A stretch of 64,000 nucleotides of DNA from an uncultured Bacteroidota bacterium. Lineage in GTDB: Bacteria; Bacteroidota; Rhodothermia; Balneolales; Balneolaceae. A model generated the notes under the pieces. That model ran no database searches. It was not told the DNA's origin and saw only the letters and a list, made by a program, of their open reading frames with translations. This document shows, piece after piece, positions 1 to 9,254 of the stretch (position 1 is its first letter; every line of letters starts with the position of its first letter). Both the position numbers and the translations under genes were made by a program. The stretch is from NCBI GenBank assembly GCA_913057895.1, contig CAJXOH010000005.1, positions 1-64,000 of the forward strand, given 5' to 3'.

Positions 1-1565
1 TCCAGAAGCCATGAAACAACACTATTTTGTACTGCTGAACGCATCCCCTGATGAATAGGTTCTAAAGCACTAGTTTCTACCCATGAAACCTTGTCCGTAG
101 GATAGGATTGGACCTCCCTAGATTCACCCCTCTCAATTCGTTCGCTGACTAGATGAGGTGTGACTCGATGTCCTCCATTGGCAATCAATGAGGTCGTGAC
201 CGCGAGCTGGATGGGCGTAACAGAGAAGACCCCCTGTCCAATCCCTAAGTTAATTACATCACCCAAGCCCCATCGCCGAGCACCAAATAATTGGTTCATT
301 CGTGTTGAATCTGGTACAATCCCTCTACTTTCACTTCCAAGATCAATTCCTGTAGACTGTCCAAGTCCCAAGTCGCGAAGATACCCAGCCCACTCATCAA
401 GTTTTCCTTGTCGGGCAATGTTCTCCATGAGCTCAAAGAAATAGGTATTACTTGAGAATGAAAGAGCGGACTCTAGGGTGTAATCACCTGGGGGAGCTAG
501 GTCCGCATAATCACGACCTAGACGGTAGGTTCCAGTATTTGGAATGACAGTTTCGGGAGTAATGAGCCCCATATGTTGCCCAATAAGCCCCATCAATGGT
601 TTTAAGGTAGATCCTGGTGGTTGAGAGGCAGAGGTGACCCGATTGAAAAGAGGGGTGAGGGAGTCTGTATTGATTTCAGCCCAATACTCTCGATCTAGTC
701 GACCTGCTAAGCGTGACAAGTCTATGTCAGGTGAACTCACTAAAGCCAAGATGGCTCCATTGGAGGGGTCCATGACCACGGCAGCCCCTTTTGTTGTTCC
801 CATTAGCCTCTCTGCATATGCTTGGAGATCTGCATCAATTGTCAGTACTAAATCATCTCCTCTTGGAGGGTTTCGACGTTCGTTCGAATCGAGAGTATAC
901 TCCCCTAGAGATTGCCCGAGTGCATTGACGCGATAATACCGCTCACCCAATCCGCCGCGCAGTATCGGATCATAGACCAGCTCCAACCCACTCTTTCCAA
1001 TTTTATCCCCCAATCGAATCGATTCTGATGCGCGTGTTTCCTCCAAATCTGCCTCTCGAAGGTAGCCAAAGACATGCGAGGCTCGTGCACTAGCTGGGTA
1101 ATTGCGTTTGTCTTGTTGTCGAAATCCAATGCCAGGATACTTCCACCGATTTTCCTCCAATAAGGAATATTGTGCAAAGGGTACTTCTGAGGCAAGCACT
1201 GAGGGTCTGTGCCTTGAGTACCTCCTAGCACGCTCCACCCGGTTGACAAACTCCTCCATGTCAACGTTTAGAGTAGAAGCGATCTCTGAATTGTTTGAGG
1301 TATCGTAATCAATCGGGGTAATGGTTACAGTAAATACCGGCTGATTTTCAACAAGAATGACCCCATTTTTATCATAGATTGTACCTCTTGTTCCAGCAAT
1401 TGTCTCTAGCCGAAGCGCATTTTTTTGACTCAGAGGTTGGTAGCGCTCGTATTCAAACACTTGGATCTGCACTAGCCTAAAGAATAAGACCCCCCAAAAC
1501 ACAATAACAATCCCAATGAGGATCCGTCGTAAAAGCTGGACTTGAGCGTGATCGTGTGTTTTCAT
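1..1565 (-). CDS. mrdA: Penicillin-binding protein 2 (peptidoglycan D,D-transpeptidase), C-terminus beyond window
   Basis: PBP2 cross-links peptidoglycan during cell elongation as part of the Rod complex. Reading from the ATG at 1565 gives 521 codons with no stop before the window edge. There is one N-terminal membrane anchor (about residues 14-30), a PBP-dimer domain and then the transpeptidase domain. The active-site serine lies in S319-T-L-K322, and the second motif is S371-S-N373. The KTG motif and C-terminus fall outside the window. The start overlaps the mreD stop by 4 bp (ATGA), so it is the last visible gene of the mreBCD-mrdA operon and is probably translationally coupled. RodA is not visible. 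Assignment is secure from motifs and context. Confidence 0.93.
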   Translation of the reverse strand, partial: MKTHDHAQVQLLRRILIGIVIVFWGVLFFRLVQIQVFEYERYQPLSQKNALRLETIAGTRGTIYDKNGVILVENQPVFTVTITPIDYDTSNNSEIASTLNVDMEEFVNRVERARRYSRHRPSVLASEVPFAQYSLLEENRWKYPGIGFRQQDKRNYPASARASHVFGYLREADLEETRASESIRLGDKIGKSGLELVYDPILRGGLGERYYRVNALGQSLGEYTLDSNERRNPPRGDDLVLTIDADLQAYAERLMGTTKGAAVVMDPSNGAILALVSSPDIDLSRLAGRLDREYWAEINTDSLTPLFNRVTSASQPPGSTLKPLMGLIGQHMGLITPETVIPNTGTYRLGRDYADLAPPGDYTLESALSFSSNTYFFELMENIARQGKLDEWAGYLRDLGLGQSTGIDLGSESRGIVPDSTRMNQLFGARRWGLGDVINLGIGQGVFSVTPIQLAVTTSLIANGGHRVTPHLVSERIERGESREVQSYPTDKVSWVETSALEPIHQGMRSAVQNSVVSWLL

Positions 1566-2035
1566 GAAGGTGAGATCGCATTAACAATATAGCCCACGAT
1601 CACGGTATAAATCGATGTTCCAAGAATGAACATCCACATAGGCTGAGCTAAATCAACACTATTTGTAAACAGCGTGGTTATGGCAAACAAACTCGTTTTT
1701 AGAAGAATAAACCCTAACAATAAGGTCAAGTATTGCCAATCAAGCAATCGAATATCACGAAATCGTTCAAATACACCATACAACAAGATGACCGATGCTG
1801 TATACGCAAACATATTGAGACCCCATTGGTCGGTCATGGCGTCCAGTAGAAATCCGACAACCGATGCAAATATGGTGCTCTCAAACCGTGGAAATGCCAT
1901 CATTACCCACACCAAATAAATCGCCATGAGGTCAAGACTCACTCTTGCGATAACCACATGCTGAAAAAGCATGATGTAACTCAAGAGCATCACTACGCCC
2001 AATAGAATCATTCGTAAGGCTGAGGATTGATTCAT
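1562..2035 (-). CDS. mreD: Rod shape-determining protein MreD
   Basis: This is a small polytopic inner-membrane protein of 157 residues with about five hydrophobic segments, the usual size and topology of MreD. MreD sequences diverge strongly, so the identification rests mainly on position between mreC and the PBP2 gene, plus topology. MreD is thought to link MreB/MreC to PBP2-RodA in the elongation machinery. It overlaps both neighbours by 4 bp through ATGA junctions, indicating translational coupling along the operon. Confidence 0.88.
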   Translation of the reverse strand: MNQSSALRMILLGVVMLLSYIMLFQHVVIARVSLDLMAIYLVWVMMAFPRFESTIFASVVGFLLDAMTDQWGLNMFAYTASVILLYGVFERFRDIRLLDWQYLTLLLGFILLKTSLFAITTLFTNSVDLAQPMWMFILGTSIYTVIVGYIVNAISPS

Positions 2036-2853
2036 TGTGAGCCCTCTTCTAGTAAAGGATCTGCCTCTTGATTTAGCACAACAAACCCTTCAGCCAAGCG
2101 ATTTAAATCGACCGATGGACGTACTGTGAGTTTCCATGAGGATTGATCTGGATACCGTTCTACAGCGTCAATCGTCCCGATAGGGATGTTTTCAGGGAAT
2201 GATTCGCTAAATCCGCTCGTCACAACCTGTTGACCCACTTGCACAGGAATGGTCAGGGGTACATAATCCATGATCATCGATTCATTTCCCTGTAGATCCC
2301 AACGGATAATTCCTGTGGCTCGAGAGTCCAAAATCTTTGCACTTACTCTGAAATTAGGGTGAGAGTAAAACATGACCTGGGCCCTATTTTGTGTTGTCAA
2401 GATTACACGCCCCACAACACCAAATGGATGAATCACAGGATTACCAACAGCTACATTCATTGAGGCTCCTGCAGAGATACTTCCCGTAGGATTGGGGCTG
2501 AAAATCGATTTTGCGTAAAATTGAACGGGAAGAAGATCTAACGGGGACCCGTCTTGGAAATTAATGAGATCTCTAAGGATGGCATTTTGAGTCTCTGCAT
2601 TCCGAAGGCGATTGAGTTCATCTTGTAACGTGATGTTTTGCCTTTGGAGTTGGCGATTCGTGTTTAGTGCTTGCCTGAAAACTCTCACATTTGATAAAGG
2701 AGCTTCAAGGCGACTTACTACAGATAAGGCCCCTTGACGGAGGTGGGATAGTCCATCATCAAATCTGAGGACCATGATGAGAATTGATAAAAGCAGAAGA
2801 AAGGCCCCTAAAAGTGTATCACGACCAAAAAAACCATTGGACGGCTGGGCCAT
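2032..2853 (-). CDS. mreC: Rod shape-determining protein MreC
   Basis: MreC is a periplasmic scaffold of the elongasome that activates PBP2. The 273-residue product has one transmembrane segment at about residues 12-29. A Q/L/N-rich stretch at about 55-90 is predicted to form the dimerising coiled coil, and the rest is the beta-rich MreC domain (it contains NPVIHPFGVVGRV-type sequence). It lies 13 bp downstream of mreB and overlaps mreD by 4 bp. Length and domain order are normal for the family. Confidence 0.92.
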   Translation of the reverse strand: MAQPSNGFFGRDTLLGAFLLLLSILIMVLRFDDGLSHLRQGALSVVSRLEAPLSNVRVFRQALNTNRQLQRQNITLQDELNRLRNAETQNAILRDLINFQDGSPLDLLPVQFYAKSIFSPNPTGSISAGASMNVAVGNPVIHPFGVVGRVILTTQNRAQVMFYSHPNFRVSAKILDSRATGIIRWDLQGNESMIMDYVPLTIPVQVGQQVVTSGFSESFPENIPIGTIDAVERYPDQSSWKLTVRPSVDLNRLAEGFVVLNQEADPLLEEGSQ

Positions 2854-2866
2854 AAAAAAGATCTAA

Positions 2867-3946
2867 TTAAGAGACGACGTTTCGGTAATAGTCGAGGTGT
2901 TCCAAAATGAGCCCCGTTCCACGTACCACAGCAGTAAGCGGATCTTCAGCTACGTGTACTGGGAGTTGAGTTTCATCCATGATACGCTTATCCAAATTCT
3001 TGATGAGTGCACCCCCACCTGTGAGCATAATTCCACGGTCCAAAATGTCAGATGATAATTCTGGAGGAGTTTGCTCTAGAGCCTGAGAAATGGCATCTAC
3101 AATCGTGTTGATGGATTCTGACAGCGCATCACGCACCTCCTCGGAGGAAACCACCCTAGTTTTTGGAACCCCATTAACTAGGTCACGACCTTTAATAGTA
3201 AGTTCGATTTCTGGGTCAAGGGGAGTAGCTGATCCAATTTCACACTTCACCCGTTCAGCCGTTCTTTCCCCAATCAAAAGATTGTGAACTCGACGGAAAT
3301 AGTTGATGATATCATCATTGAGTTCATCACCTCCCAATCTCACGGACTGAGCATAAACGATACCGGATAATGCGATAACCGCAATCTCAGTGGTACCTCC
3401 TCCAATATCTACAATCATACTACCCACAGGTTCTTGAACATTAAGTCCAATCCCAATCGCTGCAGCCATTGGCTCGTCGACAAGGTACACCTCTTTTGCA
3501 CCCGCATGTTCCGCACTATCACGTACAGCACGTCGCTCTACTTCGGTAATGCCACTAGGGACACAAACAACCATTTGGCGAGTTGTTGAATACCACTTCA
3601 TTTTGACCTTTTTGATCATCCCACGGATCATCATCTCAGCAACTTCAAAATCAGAAATCACCCCATCCCGCAAAGGTCGTACTGTATAGATGTCTTGATG
3701 CGTTTTTTCGTGCATCAAGCGAGCTTCTTGGCCTATCGCCACGGGTTGTTTGTCTTTATTTAGAGCAACAATAGAGGGTTCATTCAGGACTATTCCCTGG
3801 TTGCGAGCGTAGATAAGTGTATTCGCTGTCCCTAAATCGATTGCAATATCGGTGTAGAGTTGATCAAAAACGCTCTGTGATTTCTCCTTTGTACCATCTA
3901 CAGAAGGCGATTTTTTTGTCCCAAAAATTGAATCAAGTAATCCCAA
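2867..3946 (-). CDS. mreB: Rod shape-determining protein MreB (bacterial actin)
   Basis: This is the actin-fold ATPase that forms membrane filaments steering lateral wall synthesis. The nucleotide-binding motifs are clear: DLGTANT at residues 37-43 (phosphate 1), DEP around residue 158, and DIGGGT at 180-185 (phosphate 2). At 359 residues it is slightly longer than the usual 340-350, because of a Lys/Ser-rich N-terminal extension of about 30 residues before the first motif. It is first in mreB-mreC-mreD-mrdA, and the 93 bp upstream separate it from purH, so the operon promoter probably lies there. Its presence implies a rod-shaped cell. Confidence 0.97.
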   Translation of the reverse strand: MGLLDSIFGTKKSPSVDGTKEKSQSVFDQLYTDIAIDLGTANTLIYARNQGIVLNEPSIVALNKDKQPVAIGQEARLMHEKTHQDIYTVRPLRDGVISDFEVAEMMIRGMIKKVKMKWYSTTRQMVVCVPSGITEVERRAVRDSAEHAGAKEVYLVDEPMAAAIGIGLNVQEPVGSMIVDIGGGTTEIAVIALSGIVYAQSVRLGGDELNDDIINYFRRVHNLLIGERTAERVKCEIGSATPLDPEIELTIKGRDLVNGVPKTRVVSSEEVRDALSESINTIVDAISQALEQTPPELSSDILDRGIMLTGGGALIKNLDKRIMDETQLPVHVAEDPLTAVVRGTGLILEHLDYYRNVVS

Positions 3947-4039
3947 TCGACTTTCTCACATTCGTGAATTAACAAACTAGTTGTTGGAAAGTACGTCTTT
4001 TGTCACTTAGATGGAACGATTTGCCATCGAAAGGTGCCA

Positions 4040-5650
4040 TCAGTGTCTAAAATGGCGTGCACCTGTTAAAATCATGGTTATCCCATGTTTTAAGGCTGCT
4101 TCGAGTACCTCATCATCTCGAACACTTCCACCTGGCTGAATAATGGTTTGAATCCCATGAGATGCAGCTACATCGATGTTATCCGCAAAAGGGAAAAATG
4201 CATCAGAAGCCAATACAGCACCCTCCAGGGAGTGACCGTAGGTGCGTGCCTTCTCAAGTGCCTGATGCACCGCATCTATGCGGCTTGTTTGCCCTGTACC
4301 AATACCGATGAGCTGTTTGCCGCGACAAAGAACAATCCCATTTGATTTGACATGGCGTGTAATTTTCCACGCAAATGCTGCTGTTTCCTTGGTCTCCTTA
4401 TCTAGAGACTCATCATGGAGAAAGTCGAATTCCTTTTCTGCTATGGCGTCTCGTTGCTGGACAAGGTACCCATCAAGCATACTTTGAACGTGAAGGGATT
4501 CCCTGGGAACCTGCTTTAGCCGTACCAATCGTCGATTCTTTTTTTGAGTTAAAAGAGCAGTGGCTTCCTCACTGAAGTCGGGTGCTACAACCATTTCAGA
4601 AAATATTTCATCTAGAGAAGACGCTGTTTTAGCGTCTATATTCTGATTGAATAGCAAAATACCTCCAAAAGGAGAGGTGGGATCTGAGGCGTAGGCCTGA
4701 GTCCAGGCATCGTGTAACGAACTCGCTGTAGCTACTCCACAGGGTACGGTATGTTTTAGGATGGCACAGGTTGGGTGTTCGTTGCCGAACTCAGCCAATA
4801 AGCGTAGTCCAGCATCCAAATCCAGGATGTTGTTAAAACTTAATTCCTTACCGTGAAAGACATCCACTACCCTATCTAAATCACCATAAAATGACGCCTC
4901 TTGATGTGGATTTTCACCATATCGAAGTGCACTCTTCGAGGTCGCTTCAACGGTGAACGTAGAAGGCAATGGTGTTTGATTGCTGGATATATTCTGATCT
5001 TGAGAATCGCTTTGAGGCGTAGATCGTTGTGTCATCCATGCTGAAATAGCTGCATCATAGTGAGCTGTATGCTCAAACGCTGCCTTACTTAAACCCTGTC
5101 TAGTAGTCCAGGAGATTCCACCGGTAGTAGATAACTCATCAACCACATCTTGATACATCGTGGGATTGCACACAACAGCCTTGAACGCAGCATTTTTCGC
5201 GGTAGCACGAATCATGGTAGGACCGCCGATATCGATGTACTCAATTAATTCCTGAAAATCAGCATCAGGCTTCTTTTGCAAAGTCTGCTGAAAGGGATAG
5301 AGATTCACGACGACCATATCAATGGGCGTAATATCATGATGGGCAAGATCTGCCTCATCTTGTGGATGACCTGTCCTATGTAGAATAGCGCCATGAATCA
5401 GTGGGTGCAACGTTTTGACTCGCCCTCCTAATATTTCAGGAAATCCTGTAATACTCGATACATCTAAAACTTCTACACCGGCCTCACGTAAGGTTGCTGC
5501 GGTTCCACCTGTCGAAAGAATTTCGATTCCTAGCGTTTGCAATCTCTTTGCAAAGTCCTCCACCCCAGTTTTATCTGACACTGAAATCAGAGCTCTTCGA
5601 ATCGGGAGCGTTTCAATTGGCGCTTGCAAAGGTTCGCTGGAGGGTTCCAT
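4040..5650 (-). CDS. purH: Bifunctional AICAR formyltransferase / IMP cyclohydrolase
   Basis: PurH catalyses the last two steps of IMP synthesis. Residues from about 18 to 170 form the MGS-like IMP cyclohydrolase domain (SVSDKTG, GGRVKTLHP). The remainder is the AICAR transformylase, with RYGENPHQ at 243-250 and the catalytic pair K299-H300 followed by PCG. The 536 residues are typical. The start lies 38 bp inside the end of purN on the same strand, in a different frame. A Ser/Gln-rich linker of about 25 residues joins the domains. It is the last gene of the recA-recX-AI-2E-purN-purH run. Confidence 0.97.
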   Translation of the reverse strand: MEPSSEPLQAPIETLPIRRALISVSDKTGVEDFAKRLQTLGIEILSTGGTAATLREAGVEVLDVSSITGFPEILGGRVKTLHPLIHGAILHRTGHPQDEADLAHHDITPIDMVVVNLYPFQQTLQKKPDADFQELIEYIDIGGPTMIRATAKNAAFKAVVCNPTMYQDVVDELSTTGGISWTTRQGLSKAAFEHTAHYDAAISAWMTQRSTPQSDSQDQNISSNQTPLPSTFTVEATSKSALRYGENPHQEASFYGDLDRVVDVFHGKELSFNNILDLDAGLRLLAEFGNEHPTCAILKHTVPCGVATASSLHDAWTQAYASDPTSPFGGILLFNQNIDAKTASSLDEIFSEMVVAPDFSEEATALLTQKKNRRLVRLKQVPRESLHVQSMLDGYLVQQRDAIAEKEFDFLHDESLDKETKETAAFAWKITRHVKSNGIVLCRGKQLIGIGTGQTSRIDAVHQALEKARTYGHSLEGAVLASDAFFPFADNIDVAASHGIQTIIQPGGSVRDDEVLEAALKHGITMILTGARHFRH

Positions 5651-6260
5651 AATCCTCTAAGGTTGTTTGAATTGTGATAGGGTATAGTGTATGCTCTAGG
5701 GATAAGACAGCTGAGGCTAATTCAGCGGGTGTACATCCTTTTGGGATCGCGAGTCGGGCTTGTGCTAGAATAGGCCCTTCATCATACTTCTCAGTTACCA
5801 AGTGAACAGTACAACCTGATTCAGAGTCTCCGGCATCAATCACAGCCTCATGGACACGCATGCCAAAGAAACCTTTACCACCATACTTTGGGAGTAGTGA
5901 GGGGTGAATGTTAAAGATCGGTCCATGGATGGCTGATAGGACTGATGAAGGTATTTTCTGCAAATATCCAGCAAGGACACCAAAGTCAGGCGAGAATGAT
6001 TGAACAACCTTTGTTAATTCATCATCAAATGAAGCGATGGTTGCATGGTCTGTTTTTTGTACGACATGCACTGGGATACCTCGAACCGTCGCTTTTTCAA
6101 TGACCCCTATGTTGGGTCTTGAGGCTATGAGTGCTACACATGTAGCATGAAGGCTGCCTTGATCAATAGCATCTACTATGGCTTCAAAGTTGGAACCGGA
6201 ACCTGAGGCAAAAGCTACAAAACGTGGATTTGGGTTTTTGACGACAGCTTCCTCACCCAT
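5613..6260 (-). CDS. purN: Phosphoribosylglycinamide formyltransferase (GART)
   Basis: PurN transfers the formyl group of 10-formyl-THF to GAR in purine synthesis. The fold motifs are present: GSGSN near residue 20 for phosphate binding, and the catalytic triad N117, H119 (in NIHPSLLPKY) and D160 (TEKYD), numbered from the ATG at 6260. An in-frame TTG two codons upstream would overlap the preceding permease stop, but the ATG is preferred and leaves a 2-bp gap. The 3' end overlaps purH by 38 bp. The product is 215 residues, within the family range. Confidence 0.95.
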   Translation of the reverse strand: MGEEAVVKNPNPRFVAFASGSGSNFEAIVDAIDQGSLHATCVALIASRPNIGVIEKATVRGIPVHVVQKTDHATIASFDDELTKVVQSFSPDFGVLAGYLQKIPSSVLSAIHGPIFNIHPSLLPKYGGKGFFGMRVHEAVIDAGDSESGCTVHLVTEKYDEGPILAQARLAIPKGCTPAELASAVLSLEHTLYPITIQTTLEDYGTLQRTFASAN

Positions 6261-6262
6261 AA

Positions 6263-7330
6263 TCAATCCGAGAGGAACACTTTGTAGTTGTTAAAACTCC
6301 ATGAGATTTGCTGGATCATGATCTTTATGCTCGTAGCGATAGGAATAGCTAACAGCATACCCAGTAGCCCCGCAGTCTCTGCTCCAATCAAGATGATAAA
6401 GAGTACTGCGACAGGGTGTATGTCTGCAGATTTAGAGAAAATGAGAGGTTGAAGGAGAGAGTTATCAATGATTTGAACCACAAACACCACGGCCATACAT
6501 GCAAATGCAAGATTAAAATCACCTTGTGTTTCAACAATAGAAACTGAAAAAGAGAGTAGATACCCGATAATTGGACCTAGATAGGGGATAGAATTTGCAA
6601 GACCCATCGTAATTCCAACACTCAAAGCGTTTCGTAATCCTACAATCGACAAAAGAATGACCGAAAGGGTCGCAACGACAAAACTTTGGAAAAGCACACT
6701 CTTAAAGTATGTCCCAAGTCGATTTTCAATCTTGTTGATGACGGTCAACGTTGTTTCAAAGTATTTGTTGGGAATAAGCTGAAGAATATCACGTCGTATT
6801 TTTGCACCATCTTTTAAAAAGAAAAACGTTGCAAAAGGAATCACTAGAATAGCTGAAAAGACATTTGTAAAGATTCCAAATGCCCCAGCTACAATGTCTG
6901 GAACTTGGCTTGTGTCAAATACGCGATCTCGGAGATTCTGAATGTTCTCCGTAACAAATTGTTGAGGGATAAAATCGAATCTTGCGACAAGAACTGCCTG
7001 AACCTCTGTGATGATGTATTCTATATTTCGAGTATTTAATTCAGAGGCTAAATTCACCATTTGGTTGTACAAAATCGGAAAGACATTGTACGATGCCCAT
7101 ACCAAAAGCCCTGAAAATGCAATAAGAGTCACTGAGATAGCGAGTGTTCTGTTAACACCCTTTGATTCTGTCCAGCTGACTAATGGATCCAGTAAATACG
7201 CGATAAATACAGAGATAACGGCATAGGCAAGGAGATTGGAGTAGTTAACCAACACCCAAATCGCTGCACTTGCTAGTGTCAAGCCGATGATCCAGCGCAC
7301 TACCTTCTCAAGGGTAATATTCCTAAGCAT
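6263..7330 (-). CDS. AI-2E family transporter (PerM/YhhT-type permease)
   Basis: The 355-residue polytopic membrane protein has about seven or eight hydrophobic segments and the family hallmark region near the C-terminus (GLANSIPYLGPIIG, followed by PLIFSKSADIHPV). Members include the proposed AI-2 exporter TqsA and Na+/H+ antiporters, so the substrate cannot be assigned. It is wedged between recX (2-bp gap) and purN (2-bp gap) and is probably cotranscribed with them; nothing in the sequence explains a functional link. Confidence 0.88.
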   Translation of the reverse strand: MLRNITLEKVVRWIIGLTLASAAIWVLVNYSNLLAYAVISVFIAYLLDPLVSWTESKGVNRTLAISVTLIAFSGLLVWASYNVFPILYNQMVNLASELNTRNIEYIITEVQAVLVARFDFIPQQFVTENIQNLRDRVFDTSQVPDIVAGAFGIFTNVFSAILVIPFATFFFLKDGAKIRRDILQLIPNKYFETTLTVINKIENRLGTYFKSVLFQSFVVATLSVILLSIVGLRNALSVGITMGLANSIPYLGPIIGYLLSFSVSIVETQGDFNLAFACMAVVFVVQIIDNSLLQPLIFSKSADIHPVAVLFIILIGAETAGLLGMLLAIPIATSIKIMIQQISWSFNNYKVFLSD

Positions 7331-7332
7331 GG

Positions 7333-8019
7333 TTAGTTAAGGCTTTGTTCAATGGCTTTTAGGCAAACATGGCTTGTAAACCCACGTTGCATTAAATAAG
7401 CCATCATCTTCTGCTTACGTTTGTATGTATCCTCTGTTTTGTCAAAATACCACTTTTTTTTCAACAGTAGCTTCAAACAGGTTTGTAGGGCTTCATCTTG
7501 AGGAATCGCATGTTCAATCGCCTCTTCAGCTATTCGCTGAGGAATTCCTTTTTGTAGAAGATGTTGTTGGATCTTTTTGGGCCCCCATGCCTTGAGTTGT
7601 CCTTTGTCCTTGGCAAAAGAGAAGGCAAAGCCCTCATCGTCTATCCAACCCTTTTCTTCAAACTCATCCAAAATAGAGTTGATGATCGCTGAATTATGAC
7701 CCTTTTTCTTCGCTTTCTGATAAAGCTCTTTTCTAGAATGAGCTCTTCGTGAGATTAATTGAAGAAGTGAAGCTTGAATTTTAACGCGATGTTCAGTTTC
7801 TAATATTTGTTGTACATCGCTCCTGCTCAAGACCTGACCAGAGGATAGGGGGTGCTTGATGAAAGTGTCAGTAGAAAGCCCAAACATAAAGCCATTCTTA
7901 CTGAAGACTGAGAAGCGATCCCGCTTCTTTTTTTGGACCTGTATCTCCTTAATGACAACTTGATCCGATTCGTCCCAGTGTTCCGCATCGGGCATCTCAA
8001 TCTCAGGAGATGCATTCAT
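7333..8019 (-). CDS. recX: Regulatory protein RecX
   Basis: RecX binds RecA filaments and modulates recombinase activity. The 228-residue product contains the three-helix repeat pattern typical of RecX (e.g. LLQLISRRAHSRKEL, then FSFAKDKGQLKAWGPKKI and QHLLQKGI). The ATG overlaps the recA stop by one base (TAATG), the classic recA-recX arrangement. An N-terminal extension of about 75 residues precedes the conserved repeats. Identification is firm from context plus repeats. Confidence 0.93.
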   Translation of the reverse strand: MNASPEIEMPDAEHWDESDQVVIKEIQVQKKKRDRFSVFSKNGFMFGLSTDTFIKHPLSSGQVLSRSDVQQILETEHRVKIQASLLQLISRRAHSRKELYQKAKKKGHNSAIINSILDEFEEKGWIDDEGFAFSFAKDKGQLKAWGPKKIQQHLLQKGIPQRIAEEAIEHAIPQDEALQTCLKLLLKKKWYFDKTEDTYKRKQKMMAYLMQRGFTSHVCLKAIEQSLN

Positions 8020-9092
8020 TATTCCTCGTTTTTCGCGGTCTCTTTTTTCTCTTCCTTGGCTGCTAGTTCAGCGCTTGGTGAGTTTTCCTCTAGCTCAACA
8101 TCGGGTAGAAGTTGCTTCTTAACCAAGGCTTCAATCTTTGCAGTCAATTCAGTGTCTTCCTCTAAAAATTGTAGCGCAGATTCTGTTCCTTGACCAATTG
8201 GTTCCCCTTCATAGCGATACCAACTACCTCGCTTTTCAATGATATCAAACTGTACAGCGAGGTCTAGAAGCTCATTGATTTTTGAAATCCCCTTGCCATA
8301 CATGATGTTGAATTCTACTGTCTTGAAGGGGGGAGCTACCTTATTTTTAACCACTTTTACTTTGGTACGATTACCAACGACATCTTCCCCTTTTTTGATT
8401 GCGCCAATACGACGAATATCTAATCGAACAGAGGAGTAAAACTTTAATGCACGGCCCCCAGTTGTAGTCTCAGGGTTGCCAAACATGACACCTATTTTTT
8501 CACGTACTTGATTAATAAAAATGCATGAGGTACGTGTTTTGTTGATCACACCCGTGACTTTACGAAGTGCTTGAGACATTAACCGAGCTTGCAATCCCAT
8601 GTGAGAGTCGCCCATTTCACCTTCCAATTCTGCCTTTGGAACCAAGGCCGCGACAGAGTCCACAACGATTACATCAAGTGCCCCTGAGCGTATGAGTGTC
8701 TCTGTAATTTCTAGCGCTTGTTCCCCAGAATCTGGCTGTGAGATAAGCAGTTCATCCGTATTTATTCCTAGTGCTTTTGCATACTTCGAGTCAAAGGCAT
8801 GCTCTGCATCTATAAACGCAGCGTAACCACCCATTTTTTGTGCTTCTGCAACAACTTGCATGGCAAGGGTTGTCTTTCCTGATGCTTCTGGTCCATAAAT
8901 CTCTGTGATTCGACCTCTAGGGATTCCACCAACACCTAGAGCATAATCCACCATAATAGATCCCGTTGAAATCACGTCAACTTCGTGGACTGGTTTATCA
9001 CCAAGTTTCATGATTGTGCCGGAACCAAATTGCTTTTCAATTTGACCAACGGCGATGTCTAATGCTTTGTTACGTTCTGCTGATTCTGCCAT
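8019..9092 (-). CDS. recA: Recombinase RecA
   Basis: RecA is the strand-exchange protein of homologous recombination and the SOS coprotease. Walker A is GPEASGKT at residues 67-74. The signature [14 protein letters not shown] and the L1/L2 loops ([10 protein letters not shown], and the segment around [10 protein letters not shown]) are intact. The 357-residue length and the acidic, Glu/Lys-rich C-terminal tail are standard. No Shine-Dalgarno is visible before the ATG. A candidate -10 and a spaced direct repeat lie 39-58 bp upstream and are annotated separately. It heads the recX/AI-2E/purN/purH run. Confidence 0.99.
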   Translation of the reverse strand: MAESAERNKALDIAVGQIEKQFGSGTIMKLGDKPVHEVDVISTGSIMVDYALGVGGIPRGRITEIYGPEASGKTTLAMQVVAEAQKMGGYAAFIDAEHAFDSKYAKALGINTDELLISQPDSGEQALEITETLIRSGALDVIVVDSVAALVPKAELEGEMGDSHMGLQARLMSQALRKVTGVINKTRTSCIFINQVREKIGVMFGNPETTTGGRALKFYSSVRLDIRRIGAIKKGEDVVGNRTKVKVVKNKVAPPFKTVEFNIMYGKGISKINELLDLAVQFDIIEKRGSWYRYEGEPIGQGTESALQFLEEDTELTAKIEALVKKQLLPDVELEENSPSAELAAKEEKKETAKNEE

Positions 9093-9130
9093 AAGAAGGG
9101 TTTAAATGAGGGTTGATGACCTGGAATCAA

Positions 9131-9150
9131 AGTATATGTTCAATATATGT
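9131..9150 (-). promoter_or_regulatory. Candidate recA promoter -10 with overlapping direct repeat (possible operator)
   Basis: On the minus strand the heptamer ACATATA occurs twice with a 4-bp spacer, an 11-bp period of about one helical turn. A -10-like TATACT hexamer (plus-strand 9131-9136) overlaps the promoter-proximal copy. This sits in the only non-coding DNA between divergent recA and tatD. Repeats on one DNA face over a -10 box suggest a repressor site, perhaps for SOS control, but it matches neither the E. coli nor the B. subtilis LexA consensus. Its function is inferred. Confidence 0.35.
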
Positions 9151-9254
9151 AAAACATCTCATTGATGCCACTCTTTCATTTAAGAACATTCCATGGTACG
9201 TTCCTTACACGTCGATTTCAAAAAAACTTACAAACACGTAGATTCGCAGCGTCC

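Noticed and set aside
160-444. Plus-strand open frames opposite the PBP2, purH, pyrC and deoA genes.
   Set aside because: They lie antisense to long, motif-bearing genes, have atypical composition (Ser/Arg/Cys-rich) and no recognisable domains.
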